This document shows, in pieces, positions 1 through 8,189 of a stretch of DNA of 13,308 nt; positions within the stretch are counted from its first letter, which is position 1; every line of letters begins with the position of its first letter. The notes beneath the pieces were generated by a model that did no database searches, was not told where the DNA came from, and saw only the letters and a list, made by a program, of their open reading frames with translations. The DNA comes from DATEZO01 sp035255485 (GTDB taxonomy: Bacteria; Pseudomonadota; Gammaproteobacteria; Burkholderiales; Burkholderiaceae_D): the NCBI GenBank assembly GCA_035255485.1, contig DATEZO010000159.1:1-13308 (forward strand), in the 5' to 3' direction. Both the position numbers and the translations under genes were made by a program.

Positions 1-36
1 GCCCTTTTTCTTTGTTTCTTTTCTACTCCAGTCAGC

Positions 37-951
37 TCACGCGGCCGCCCGTTCATCGCGCAATTCGCCGCCCAGCGCTTGCACCAGGTCCGCCAGCAAG
101 CGGCTCAATTCGCCGGTCATCAGCAGCATGTCGGCATCGAAACGCTCGTCGTCATTGGCGGATGTCGTCCCGGTATTTTCCTTCAGCACATCAAGCGGTG
201 CGATGCGCTTGAGCGTCAGCGACTCGGTCAGCACGAAAGAGATGCGGTCGGCCCAGGTCATTGCCAGGCGCGTGCATTGCTTGCCAGCTGCAATATGACG
301 CCGGACCTCGTCGGCCTCGATCGTGTGCCGCACGTAGCGTACGGTGGCCTTGCTGTCGCCGCCGGCGCGCAGTTCGGTATCCTGGTCGACCGTGAATCCG
401 CCCGGCGCTTCATCGGCCGCGAGCCAGTCGGTCATCGCGGCGACCGGCGAATGCACCGTGCGCAAGGTATCGAGCGGCAGCCTGTCAACCGATTTCAGCA
501 GCAGCTTCAACACGTCGTCCGCGCGGGCGGCACTGGCGGCGTCGACCGCCAGCCAGCCGTTGACCGGATCGATCCAGACCCGGGTGGTGCTGCGAATCGA
601 AAAGGCGCGCGGGAGCAGTTCATCGGTTACCTGCTCCTTGAGTTCGCGCAACTGTTTGCGACCTGGCTTGAAGCCCTGCTGCTCTTCGATTTCGACGGCA
701 CGCGCCTTGACCACCTGGTTGATGACGGTGGCGGGCAACAGTTTCTTTTCCGTGCCGAGCGCCAGCAACAATTGCCGGTTGACGCCATGCACCAGCATGC
801 CGTTATCGCGCGGCGATACCCAGCCCTGGCTTTGCAGATCAAGGCTGGTGCATGGCGCGAACGCCTGTGCCGCCAGCGCCGCTTCCAGTTGTTCTGATGT
901 CATGGCCCAATGCGTGGGAAGGCGATACAGCTGGAGATTCTTGAACCACAT
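37..951 (-). CDS. rdgC: Recombination-associated protein RdgC
   Basis: RdgC is a nucleoid-associated, ring-forming DNA-binding protein that limits RecA action and affects replication-fork recombination (family knowledge). The protein opens with MWFKNLQLYRLP, the hallmark N-terminus of RdgC, and is 304 aa from this ATG, close to the usual length of about 300. The segment around TEKKLLPATVINQVVKAR and the downstream GFKPGRKQLRELKEQV stretch are also typical. The frame can be extended three codons to a GTG at 960, but the conserved start and the ATG favour 951. No strong Shine-Dalgarno is visible before it. The gene stands alone: dinB ends about 250 nt upstream, and a possible -10 lies at 976-981. 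The stop is 36 nt from the window edge, so the downstream context is unknown. Confidence 0.95.
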   Translation of the reverse strand: MWFKNLQLYRLPTHWAMTSEQLEAALAAQAFAPCTSLDLQSQGWVSPRDNGMLVHGVNRQLLLALGTEKKLLPATVINQVVKARAVEIEEQQGFKPGRKQLRELKEQVTDELLPRAFSIRSTTRVWIDPVNGWLAVDAASAARADDVLKLLLKSVDRLPLDTLRTVHSPVAAMTDWLAADEAPGGFTVDQDTELRAGGDSKATVRYVRHTIEADEVRRHIAAGKQCTRLAMTWADRISFVLTESLTLKRIAPLDVLKENTGTTSANDDERFDADMLLMTGELSRLLADLVQALGGELRDERAAA

Positions 952-975
952 GCGAGGCACCCGGAAAAAGGCCCC

Positions 976-981
976 ATTTTA
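976..981 (-). promoter_or_regulatory. Candidate -10 element for rdgC
   Basis: The minus strand reads TAAAAT (five of six matches to TATAAT) about 25 nt upstream of the rdgC ATG. No good -35 hexamer is seen at 16-18 nt spacing, so this is only a plausible promoter. It fits with rdgC being separated from dinB by an AT-rich gap. Confidence 0.3.
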
Positions 982-1108
982 CACGAGCAGGTCGTGCGCT
1001 CTTGATCCATCTGATGCATGCCGGAATATTTGCAGGCTGATTGGATTATGCAATATAAAGGGGGTATATGAAAAAATATAGATATATTCGCAATGAAAAC
1101 GCGGCACT

Positions 1109-1130
1109 TTAAAAATACTGATGTAAGTAT
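1109..1130 (-). terminator. Weak terminator-like hairpin after dinB
   Basis: On the minus strand, ATACT and AGTAT can pair around a 6-nt loop (1115-1119 and 1126-1130), and a T5 run follows immediately. The stem is short and AT-only, so intrinsic termination would be weak. It lies about 75 nt past the dinB stop, inside an AT-rich stretch (about 1020-1140) that contrasts with the surrounding GC-rich genes and holds no supported gene. Confidence 0.22.
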
Positions 1131-1204
1131 AAAAACAATGGCAGGCGGCAAAAGTCGGCGGAGCACGGTCCCGACGCGACAAATAGAGGCCAGGGGTGGC
1201 AACC

Positions 1205-2329
1205 CTATGCCGGCATCGGTTCTTCGCCAAACAATCCAAGCTGGCTGGCCGCGCCGGGATCTTCCCGCAGCCGCACCCCTACCCCCAGCAAACGGACCGG
1301 CCGCCGCCCGCGCTGATAACCGGTTTCCAGCAATTTTCGGAACTGCGCATCATCCAGCGCGGCGCCCACGCATTCCACCGTGGTGCAGCGAAAATCCGCA
1401 AAGCGGATCTTGATGAACAATTTGCCGATTTGCCGCTCGGCTTGCGCGCGCTGCACGCGGGTCGCCAGGCTGGCGGCCAGGCTGGGCACCTGCTGCAGGC
1501 AGGCGGCCAGATCCGGCAGATCCCGCGCGTAAGTCTCTTCGACGCTGACCGACTTGCGTTCGCGCGCCGGGCTGACATCGCGCCGGTCCGTACCGCGGCA
1601 TAACGCATGGAGCGTGGCGCCGAATTTACCGAAATGCTGCCGCAGGTCACTCGCAGACCAGGTACGCAAATCGGCGCAGGTATACGCACCCAGCCGCTTC
1701 AGCCGGGCGGCGGTGACCTTGCCGACGCCGAACAGTTTGTCGACCGGCAGCGTCGCGACAAAGGCATCCACTTCCTGTGGGCGGATCACGAACTGGCCAT
1801 TGGGCTTGTTCCAGTCGCTGGCAATCTTGGCCAGGAACTTGCTGGGTGCGATGCCGGCCGAGGCGGTGATGCCGACCGATTGCACAATCCGGGCCCGGAT
1901 TTCCTGCGCGATCAGGGTCGCACTGCCTTTGCAATGCGGTGCCTGGGTGACATCGAGATACGCTTCATCCAGCGACAACGGCTCCACCAGATCGGTGTAA
2001 TCGCGGTAGATGGCCAGAATCTGGCTCGAGGCCGCGCGATATTTTTCCATCGCAGGCGGTAACACAATCAAGTCCGGACAGCGCAGCAAGGCCTGCGATG
2101 TCGGCATGGCCGACCGCACGCCGAAGCGCCGGGCTTCGTAATTGCAGGTGGCGATGACGCCGCGCTGATCAGCCCGGCCTCCGACCGCCAGCGGGCGGCC
2201 GCGCAACGACGGATCGTCGCGCATCTCGACTGCGGCATAAAAGCAGTCGCAGTCGCAATGGATGATTTTTCGGAAAGACGCAGTCAAGGGAATCGGTCCG
2301 ACACGGATAAAAGAAGCGCTGCCGCGCAC
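1205..2329 (-). CDS. dinB: DNA polymerase IV (Y-family translesion polymerase)
   Basis: This Y-family polymerase bypasses DNA lesions and is error-prone on undamaged DNA. The N-terminal motif KIIHCDCDCFYAAVEMRDDP supplies metal-binding Asp26/Asp28. The motif SLDEAYLDVT supplies Asp121 and Glu122, so the palm active site is intact. A steric-gate-region Phe/Tyr pair follows the first Asp motif. The thumb helix-hairpin-helix (LFGVGKVTAARLKRLG) and little-finger domain follow, and the tail QLGLF (363-367) matches the beta-clamp binding motif. Length is 374 aa from a GTG. This adds about 18 residues compared with E. coli DinB, so a TTG at 2287 (giving MTASFRKIIH) is an equally plausible start; neither has a convincing Shine-Dalgarno. 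The purine permease ends 59 nt upstream, so co-transcription is possible. No LexA box (CTGT-N8-ACAG type) was seen in that gap. Confidence 0.96.
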   Translation of the reverse strand: MRGSASFIRVGPIPLTASFRKIIHCDCDCFYAAVEMRDDPSLRGRPLAVGGRADQRGVIATCNYEARRFGVRSAMPTSQALLRCPDLIVLPPAMEKYRAASSQILAIYRDYTDLVEPLSLDEAYLDVTQAPHCKGSATLIAQEIRARIVQSVGITASAGIAPSKFLAKIASDWNKPNGQFVIRPQEVDAFVATLPVDKLFGVGKVTAARLKRLGAYTCADLRTWSASDLRQHFGKFGATLHALCRGTDRRDVSPARERKSVSVEETYARDLPDLAACLQQVPSLAASLATRVQRAQAERQIGKLFIKIRFADFRCTTVECVGAALDDAQFRKLLETGYQRGRRPVRLLGVGVRLREDPGAASQLGLFGEEPMPA

Positions 2330-2388
2330 GTCATTTTACCGGCGTGCGCTTACCGGCAGGCAAAATTCGTGCAGTCGTAACGATACAA

Positions 2389-3690
2389 TCAATCGCCGCC
2401 CAGATAGATGAACTTGAACAAGAACACCGCGGCGATGATCCAGACCACAAGCGGAGTTTCCCTGGCGTGGCCAGTCAGCAGCTTGAGCCCGGCATGGCTG
2501 ATGAAGCCGAATGCGACGCCATTGGCAATCGAATAGGTAAACGGCATCATCAGCGCGGTCAGTACCGCCGGCACGCTTTCGGTCGAATCGTTCCAGTCGA
2601 GCTCGGCCAGTTCACGCACCATCAGGCAGGAGACATACAGCAATGCAGGCGCAGTCGCATACGCCGGCACCACGCCTGCCAGCGGTGCGATGAACAGGCA
2701 GGCCAGAAACAGCAGCGCAACCGTTACCGCCGTCAGCCCGGTGCGGCCGCCGGCCTGCACCCCGGCCGCGCTTTCGATATACGCTGTCGTGCTCGATGTG
2801 CCGAGAAAGGCGCCGGCGACGATCGCGCCGCTATCGGCCAGCAAGGCTTTGTTGAGGCGATCCATCCGGCCTTGCCTGAGCAGGCCGGCGCGCTGTGCGA
2901 CACCCATCAGCGTGCCGGTCGCATCGAACAGTTCGACCAGGAAAAACACCAGCACCACGTTCAGGATGCCGATCGACAGCGCACCCCTGACATCGAGCTG
3001 GAACAGGGTCGGCGCGATGGCCGGCGGCACGGAAAAAATCCCCGAGAACTGATTGTTGCCAAACAGGAAGCTCAGCAGCGTAACCGCAAGAATGCCAATC
3101 AGGATCGCACCCTTCACTTTCATGCGATCAAGCGCCACGATCATGAAAAATCCGATGATCGCCAGAATCGCCGGCACCTTGTGCAAATCGCCCAACGTAA
3201 TGTATGTGGCCGGATGCGCGGCAATGATGCCGGCATTCTTCAGCGAAATAATGGCAAGGAACAGGCCGATGCCGGCGGTAATCGCGGTGCGGATGGCGTG
3301 CGGAATGCCATTGATAATGAGTTCACGGACCCGGAACAGGCTGATGATCACGAACAGACAGCCGGAAATGAATACCGCGCCGAGCGCTGCCTGCCATGGC
3401 AAACCCATGCCGTTGACCACCGTGTAGGCAAAATACGCATTCAATCCCATGCCAGGGGCCAGAGCGATCGGGTAATTCGCATACAGCCCCATGATCAGGG
3501 TGCCAACGGCTGCAGCCAGGCAGGTGGCAACAAATACAGCATCCTTGGGCATGCCGGCATCACCCAGAATCGACGGATTGACGAAAATGATGTACGCCAT
3601 CGTCAGGAAAGTGGTCACGCCGGCCAGCAACTCGGTACGCACATTGGTGCGATGGGCGTCCAGCTTGAAGAAACGATGGAGGAAAGTCAT
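2389..3690 (-). CDS. NCS2/AzgA-family purine (guanine/hypoxanthine or adenine) permease
   Basis: This is an inner-membrane, probably proton-coupled, nucleobase importer of the AzgA branch (COG2252), which includes E. coli GhxP/GhxQ and AdeP/AdeQ. It is 433 aa with about 12-13 hydrophobic segments. Family motifs visible are LLAGVTTFLTMAYIIFVNP near the N-terminus, ALAPGMGLNAYFAYTVV, the FFLVELFDATGTLMGVA helix, and GTSSTTAYIESAAGVQAGGR with the following TGLTA. These cover the substrate-binding half-helices, so the protein should be functional. Guanine/hypoxanthine and adenine specificity cannot be separated by eye. The ATG is preceded by a perfect 8-bp hairpin and no obvious Shine-Dalgarno. 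The YIP1 gene ends 45 nt upstream and dinB starts 59 nt downstream, suggesting one transcription unit. Confidence 0.93.
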   Translation of the reverse strand: MTFLHRFFKLDAHRTNVRTELLAGVTTFLTMAYIIFVNPSILGDAGMPKDAVFVATCLAAAVGTLIMGLYANYPIALAPGMGLNAYFAYTVVNGMGLPWQAALGAVFISGCLFVIISLFRVRELIINGIPHAIRTAITAGIGLFLAIISLKNAGIIAAHPATYITLGDLHKVPAILAIIGFFMIVALDRMKVKGAILIGILAVTLLSFLFGNNQFSGIFSVPPAIAPTLFQLDVRGALSIGILNVVLVFFLVELFDATGTLMGVAQRAGLLRQGRMDRLNKALLADSGAIVAGAFLGTSSTTAYIESAAGVQAGGRTGLTAVTVALLFLACLFIAPLAGVVPAYATAPALLYVSCLMVRELAELDWNDSTESVPAVLTALMMPFTYSIANGVAFGFISHAGLKLLTGHARETPLVVWIIAAVFLFKFIYLGGD

Positions 3691-3693
3691 GCC

Positions 3694-3715
3694 GCGGCAG
3701 TCTGTCCACTGCCGC
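3694..3715 (-). promoter_or_regulatory. Perfect 8-bp hairpin at the permease start codon
   Basis: GCGGCAGT (3694-3701) and ACTGCCGC (3708-3715) form a perfect stem with a 6-nt loop. In the permease mRNA the 3' side of the stem ends three nucleotides before the AUG, so it covers the place where a ribosome binding site should be, and the loop shows GGACAG. No T-run follows on either strand, so it is not a terminator. A translational control element is an inference. Confidence 0.45.
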
Positions 3716-3735
3716 TTGCCAGTATGCAGGTCACG

Positions 3736-4305
3736 CTAGGTCATCAGCGGCAGCACGACGAAGGCGCACAGGAACGCCCAGATCAGGCCGCCGACCGAAA
3801 ACGCAGCAGAGCTGAGCGCCTGGGTCTCTTCCTCGTCCTCGATGTTCAGAATGCCGGTCGTGCCGTGGTACAGCATGCTGGCCGATGCCAGCAGGCCCAG
3901 CGGCAGCACCACCAGCACCACCCACAGGTTGGGGACAGCCAGCGCCAGGCTGGATACCCATAACGGAATCGCGGCAATGGCGGCGAGCAGGAAGGTATCC
4001 TTGAAATCGCATTCGACCTTGTACGTGTCGGCAATATTCCTGATCACCCATCCCATCAGCGGCACTGTCAGCAATTCGGTCAGCAGAAAAATCGCTGCCA
4101 CGGCTTCCCAGCGCGACAGGGGCGCGTTCATCAAATAGGCTTCGGGATGATTGCTGCCGGCAAACAGCAACATGGCAGGCGGCAGCAGCGACAGTGGCAG
4201 CACGAGCAGGAAAAAGGTTTTTGCCACGGTTGGATGGATGCGGCTGATCTCATCCCATCCTTCATGGAAGGAGGTCAACATCTTCATGTACTGCAATGGA
4301 TTCAT
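3736..4305 (-). CDS. YIP1-family integral membrane protein
   Basis: The 189-aa product has a short polar N-terminus (MNPLQYMKMLTSFHEGWDEI) and about five hydrophobic helices. These are centred on FFLLVLPLSLLPPAMLLF, AAIFLLTELLTVPLMGWV, FLLAAIAAIPLWVSSLAL, LWVVLVVLPLGLLASASML and VGGLIWAFLCAFVVLPLM. The layout and the Gly/Pro-rich helices fit the bacterial YIP1 family (PF04893), whose role is unknown. A soluble acidic patch (IEDEEETQALSSA) separates helices 4 and 5. The start at 4305 is chosen over an upstream ATG at 4362 because AAGGTG sits at good spacing before it. The gene lies 45 nt upstream of the purine permease and is probably the first gene of that operon. Confidence 0.75.
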   Translation of the reverse strand: MNPLQYMKMLTSFHEGWDEISRIHPTVAKTFFLLVLPLSLLPPAMLLFAGSNHPEAYLMNAPLSRWEAVAAIFLLTELLTVPLMGWVIRNIADTYKVECDFKDTFLLAAIAAIPLWVSSLALAVPNLWVVLVVLPLGLLASASMLYHGTTGILNIEDEEETQALSSAAFSVGGLIWAFLCAFVVLPLMT

Positions 4306-4504
4306 GGTTTCACCTTGTTTGTTATCGTTACGCCAAGCATGCATTTGCATCAAAGGCAACACGCCTGATGAACCTCCATGAGTGTATTCATAATTTAATG
4401 GCCTTTAGCTCTTCATGTGTTGCATCATCCGTTGACAAAAGCAAATACATTAGCGCAACCAAAGACGCGCATTGACAATATAGGCCAAAATCCCGAAAAA
4501 CTCC

Positions 4505-4858
4505 ATGCTGCACCTGCGCTACCAACCGGTCGCACGCGCCAGAGGAAAGAATCGGCAGCAATGTACAAGGCGGGCCCGGTTTGTACCAGGAAACCGGCAT
4601 CGGCCTCGACACTGGCACGACTCCGATCCGGAACGGGGCGCGGCCGATGGCACCGCAGGTCCGGATCTCGGCGATGCGAATCCGGATAGCGATACCGATG
4701 CAGTCGGCGCCGGAGAACACGCTTCCGCCGGACGCGATACGCTGATCAGCGATGGTCAGGATATTGGTACCGATCAGGTGCAAAGCATCGGCAGTGTCGT
4801 GGACGAAGAGAGCGTAGCGGATGAAGCGGACAGGAAAGAAAAGGAAAAGCCGCGTTAA
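4505..4858 (+). pseudogene. Degenerate-looking small acidic ORF, apparent frameshift
   Basis: The stretch 4306-4895 has no clear gene. From about 4619 the plus strand encodes a hydrophilic, Asp/Gly/Glu-rich segment (DSDPERGAADGTAGPDLGD and onward, ending ADEADRKEKEKPR) with codon use like a real gene. Upstream in the same frame the translation turns Arg-rich and shadow-like. There the +1-related frame reads better (APEERIGSNVQGG, then LYQETGIGLDTG). The two good halves would join if a single base were restored near 4617-4619. No credible start or Shine-Dalgarno is present. It is therefore probably a decayed small acidic protein, or a sequencing indel; a minus-strand ORF over the same bases (4388-4783) looks like a shadow. 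No family is recognised. Confidence 0.35.
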
Positions 4859-4895
4859 CGTATTTCCAGCGAATAAGCGCTACGCATGCCGCGCC

Positions 4896-5321
4896 TCAAT
4901 TGTCATCCGATTCCCATATGAAATCGGTAATCCACACATTTTGCACGCGTGCGGTATCCAGTGTTGCATTGATGCTGTTTTTTAATAATACCTGCACGCT
5001 AGCCAAGCCTTTGGGCGACCGCATCAATGCAGGATCCATGTTTGCCAGGGTCTTGTGCATGAGGTTGCCTACCCTGTCCGTATTACGCGTTATCCACCGC
5101 GCATCATCCCGATCGGATTGAATCGAAATACTTGTCCGGTACGCATAACCATGCGCTTGCACCACTAGCGGACCGAAATTGACATAGGCAATTTCCGGCC
5201 GCGCTTTTCCATGAAATACATCCCGGTACTGCCACGTCAATACTGATATCACCACCAGGCAAAGCAGCGCAATGCCGACGGCATGTGCCATGGAGTTGTG
5301 ATTGGGTCGAATTTTCAGCAT
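4896..5321 (-). CDS. FliL-like single-pass membrane protein, uncharacterised
   Basis: The 141-aa product has a short cytoplasmic head, one membrane helix (residues about 11-29, AVGIALLCLVVISVLTW), and a periplasmic domain of about 110 residues. That domain has the FliL layout: a strand-rich start (EIAYVNFGPLVVQA, YRTSISIQSDR), a helix running through ITRNTDRVGNLMHKTLANM, then SPKGLASVQVLLKNSINATL and a final strand VQNVWITDFIWE. FliL proteins stabilise the flagellar stator, but no flagellar gene is nearby, so the role here is open. The start at 5321 gives a sensible signal anchor. The frame extends to 5426, but this would overlap the divergent PBP promoter region. The Shine-Dalgarno is weak. 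FliL similarity is by eye only. Confidence 0.55.
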   Translation of the reverse strand: MLKIRPNHNSMAHAVGIALLCLVVISVLTWQYRDVFHGKARPEIAYVNFGPLVVQAHGYAYRTSISIQSDRDDARWITRNTDRVGNLMHKTLANMDPALMRSPKGLASVQVLLKNSINATLDTARVQNVWITDFIWESDDN

Positions 5322-5457
5322 GGGAAATATGGCATCTCTCGGTACTGCCTGCCGCTCAAGATATATCCAGAACGCAATCGTCGGATCGCGCCACCGATAA
5401 AACCAAACATGATAACCCGTGTCCAATCAGTCGAAAAATAGAAAAAAGGTACAGACT

Positions 5458-7938
5458 GTGGACGCCAATCATCAAGAGCCGCAACATCCGGCACCTGCAA
5501 TCGCCACCCAACACTCCGACGTCGCTTCTGCCAGCAGGAAAAAAAACCTGCGTCGCCTGCTGCGAATCGGGAGCGGCATCCTGGTCGGCATACTGCTGAT
5601 GCTGGCCATACTGGTCACCTTCACCTTTCCCAGCACGCCCGGAATCGACGATCTGCAGCATGCGCGCACCGAGCAACCCAGCATTTTACTGGCCGCCGAC
5701 GGTACGCCACTTGGTTCGTTCAGGCAGGTGCAACAGGAGTGGATCAGCCTCGAGCATGTATCGCCGCATATCATTCAGGCGCTGGTCGCCACCGAAGATC
5801 GCCATTTTTACGAACATGACGGCATCGACTTCGAGCGAACCCTGGCGGCAGCCTTGCACACTGCCAATGGCGATACGCAGGGCGGCTCTACCATCACCCA
5901 ACAGTTGGCCCGGAATATGTTTCCGGATGAAATCGGCCGCTCGCGCACGCTGAACCGTAAACTGAAGGAAATCATTACCGCATTCAAGATCGAACAGGCC
6001 TATTCCAAAGACCAGATTCTCGAAACCTATCTCAACACCGTGCCCTTCCTGTACAACGTGACCGGCATTGAAATGGCTGCACGCACTTATTATGGCAAGT
6101 CGGCCGCTCAGCTCGAAGTGCTGGAAAGCGCGACGCTGGTCGGCATGCTGAAAGGCACGTATTACTATAATCCCGTCGTCAATCCGGAGCGCGCACTGAA
6201 GCGTCGCAATGTCGTACTGGCGCAAATGGTGAAATATGGCGCGCTATCCGACACCGACTACCGGCGCTTGCGCGAGCAGCCGCTACAAATCCATTTCAAT
6301 CGCCAGATCGAACATTTTGACAACTCCGCACCGCATTTTGCCGCCTACGTGCGCAAATGGCTAATCGACTGGGCCGATCGCAATGATATCGATCTGTATT
6401 CGGATGGCCTGATCGTGCACACCACGATCGATCTAACGCTGCAGCAGGCCGCTACCCAGGCAGTGCAGCGTGAAGCGGAAATACTGCAGCAAATTGCCGA
6501 TGTTGAATGGAGCCGCAACAGTGACCGAACCCTTTCGGAATCCCCTGCTGCCTACGTCAGAATGCACAAGCGGGTGGAACCGTTCCAGTATTTCTGGAAT
6601 ACAAACAGAGAAATGGTGGATGCCTTCATCCGCGATACGCCCGAATTCAGGAAAATGATCGCGGCTGGCGAAAATGAGGCAAGCGCCATCACCAGGTTAC
6701 GCGCCAATGCGTCATTCATGGCGCAATTGCGCGCAATCAAGACCCGGCTTGAATCCGGTTTTGTCGCCATGGATCCAATGAGCGGCGAAATCAAGGCTTG
6801 GGTCGGTAGCCGCGATTTTGAGCTCGATCAGTTCGATCACGTGGCCCAGGCATTGCGCCAGCCGGGATCAACTTTCAAGCCGATTGTCTATGGCGCCGCG
6901 CTGGAACAGGGACTCAGCCCCGAACGCACCTATCAGGACGGCCCGGTCGAAATCCGCGCGCCGGATGGCAGCATCTGGCGGCCCACCGATATATCCGGCC
7001 CAAGCTATCGGCGCATGACGCTGCGGCAAGGGCTGATTTACTCGAAGAACTCCATCACCGCACAAGTGATGCAGGAAGTTGGTCTGCCCAGCATCATGGA
7101 ACTGGCACAATCAGTTGGTATCAACCGCAGCAAACTTGCCGCCGTGCCGTCGCTGGCGCTTGGTGCCAGCCCGGTAACGCTGCTGGAAATGATTTCCGCC
7201 TATTCGACCATTGCGGCGAGCGGCGAATATCGCAAGCCGGTTTTCATCAAGCGCATTACCGACCGTAGCGGCAATCTGATTGCCGAATTCGGCAGCGAAG
7301 GCCGGCGTGTCATGACGGAAGATTCCGCTGTCGAACTGATTGACATGATGCGCGGCGTAATCAACCGAGGCACCGGACAGATGGTCAAGACCCGGTTCGG
7401 GATTGCCGCCGACATCGCCGGCAAGACCGGCACCACACAGTACAATACCGACGGCTGGTTCATCCTGATGCATCCGAATCTGGTAGCGGGGGCGTGGGTT
7501 GGCTTTAACGATGCGCGCGTGACGATGCGCAGCAATTACTGGGGACAAGGCGGACATAACGCCATCATGGTAGTCGGTGATTTTTTTCGCGATGCGCTAA
7601 AGGCGAAATTGATCGATCGCAAGGCAAAATTCACGCAGCCGAAACGGCCACCACCACTAATGGCAGCGAAAGACGTTTCTTCCGATGATTGGAGCAGCAG
7701 CGGGATGAATGCTGCGCAAACTGACACCGTTCCTTCCGGAATCGGGGTTATCACGAGCAGCAACGGCAACCGTGTCATTATCGGCCCATTTGACAATGAA
7801 GCGGCGCAGAGCGTTGATGTGCGCAATGGCAGTATCGCCAGGAACCCTGGCCGCAATCCCGCCGGCGGCGAGCGTATCGAGTCAAGCGGCACAAACCGCA
7901 ATAAGTTACTCACCGATCACAACATGTGGCTCAATTAA
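5458..7938 (+). CDS. Bifunctional class A penicillin-binding protein (transglycosylase/transpeptidase)
   Basis: This enzyme polymerises lipid II glycan chains and cross-links their peptides in the periplasm. It is 826 aa with a cytoplasmic tail rich in Lys/Arg and a membrane helix at about 38-57. The GT51 domain has catalytic Glu113 in ATEDRHFYEHDG and the GGSTITQQLARN motif from 142. The transpeptidase domain has SxxK (PGSTFKP, Ser471/Lys474), SxN (YSKNS, Ser529-Asn531) and KTG (GKTGTTQ, 656-658), so both activities should be intact. About 100 residues between the domains (AEILQQIADVEW to TRLESGFVAMDP) recall Bacteroidota class A PBPs rather than proteobacterial PBP1a. A polar tail of about 100 residues ends the protein. 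GTG 5458 is preferred to GTG 5419 because AAAAGGT lies 8 nt before it. The gene is divergent from the FliL-like gene. Confidence 0.93.
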   Translation: MDANHQEPQHPAPAIATQHSDVASASRKKNLRRLLRIGSGILVGILLMLAILVTFTFPSTPGIDDLQHARTEQPSILLAADGTPLGSFRQVQQEWISLEHVSPHIIQALVATEDRHFYEHDGIDFERTLAAALHTANGDTQGGSTITQQLARNMFPDEIGRSRTLNRKLKEIITAFKIEQAYSKDQILETYLNTVPFLYNVTGIEMAARTYYGKSAAQLEVLESATLVGMLKGTYYYNPVVNPERALKRRNVVLAQMVKYGALSDTDYRRLREQPLQIHFNRQIEHFDNSAPHFAAYVRKWLIDWADRNDIDLYSDGLIVHTTIDLTLQQAATQAVQREAEILQQIADVEWSRNSDRTLSESPAAYVRMHKRVEPFQYFWNTNREMVDAFIRDTPEFRKMIAAGENEASAITRLRANASFMAQLRAIKTRLESGFVAMDPMSGEIKAWVGSRDFELDQFDHVAQALRQPGSTFKPIVYGAALEQGLSPERTYQDGPVEIRAPDGSIWRPTDISGPSYRRMTLRQGLIYSKNSITAQVMQEVGLPSIMELAQSVGINRSKLAAVPSLALGASPVTLLEMISAYSTIAASGEYRKPVFIKRITDRSGNLIAEFGSEGRRVMTEDSAVELIDMMRGVINRGTGQMVKTRFGIAADIAGKTGTTQYNTDGWFILMHPNLVAGAWVGFNDARVTMRSNYWGQGGHNAIMVVGDFFRDALKAKLIDRKAKFTQPKRPPPLMAAKDVSSDDWSSSGMNAAQTDTVPSGIGVITSSNGNRVIIGPFDNEAAQSVDVRNGSIARNPGRNPAGGERIESSGTNRNKLLTDHNMWLN

Positions 7939-8075
7939 AGCTGGCAACGCCAGGCAGCCGGCGCGAATTACCACTATCGTGCGGCAAAATTCGCACTACC
8001 CATTTTCTCGCCATGACTGCAATCCATCCGGCATCAATTCCGAAAATAATTACCAAGGGCAACATGATTGAACTA

Positions 8076-8097
8076 AATGACATGAAAATTTGTCATT
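8076..8097. repeat. 7-bp inverted repeat upstream of the small exported protein
   Basis: AATGACA (8076-8082) and TGTCATT (8091-8097) are perfect inverted arms around an AT-rich 8-nt spacer. It lies about 92 nt upstream of the next start codon, where a promoter or operator would be expected. No T-run follows, so it is not a terminator. The rest of 7939-8189 shows no gene. Confidence 0.3.
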
Positions 8098-8189
8098 GAA
8101 TTACGTGCGTCAAGCGCGTGTCCCATATGCGGACAGCGAATCCATAAAGAAATCTCACAATCAAATTCAATTATCCCAAAGGAATTACC

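Noticed and set aside
79..897. Long plus-strand ORF opposite rdgC
   Set aside because: It is antisense to a clear rdgC, is rich in Arg/Gln/His as expected of a shadow frame, and has no recognisable motif or start signal.
2330..2388. LexA box or sigma-70 promoter before dinB
   Set aside because: No CTGT-N8-ACAG-like match and no paired -35/-10 hexamers at normal spacing; only a short repeated GCCGGTAA was seen.
2344..3963. 539-aa plus-strand ORF opposite the permease and YIP1 genes
   Set aside because: Its translation is Gln/Arg/His-rich, spans two unrelated minus-strand genes and the gap between them, and is typical of a high-GC antisense frame.
4388..4783. 131-aa minus-strand ORF in the gap after yip1
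   Set aside because: No ribosome-binding site, odd Ile/Arg/Cys-rich composition, and it overlaps the better plus-strand acidic segment.
7941..7953. CTGGC-AAC-GCCAG hairpin just after the PBP stop as a terminator
   Set aside because: The stem is only five pairs with a three-base loop and no T-run follows.
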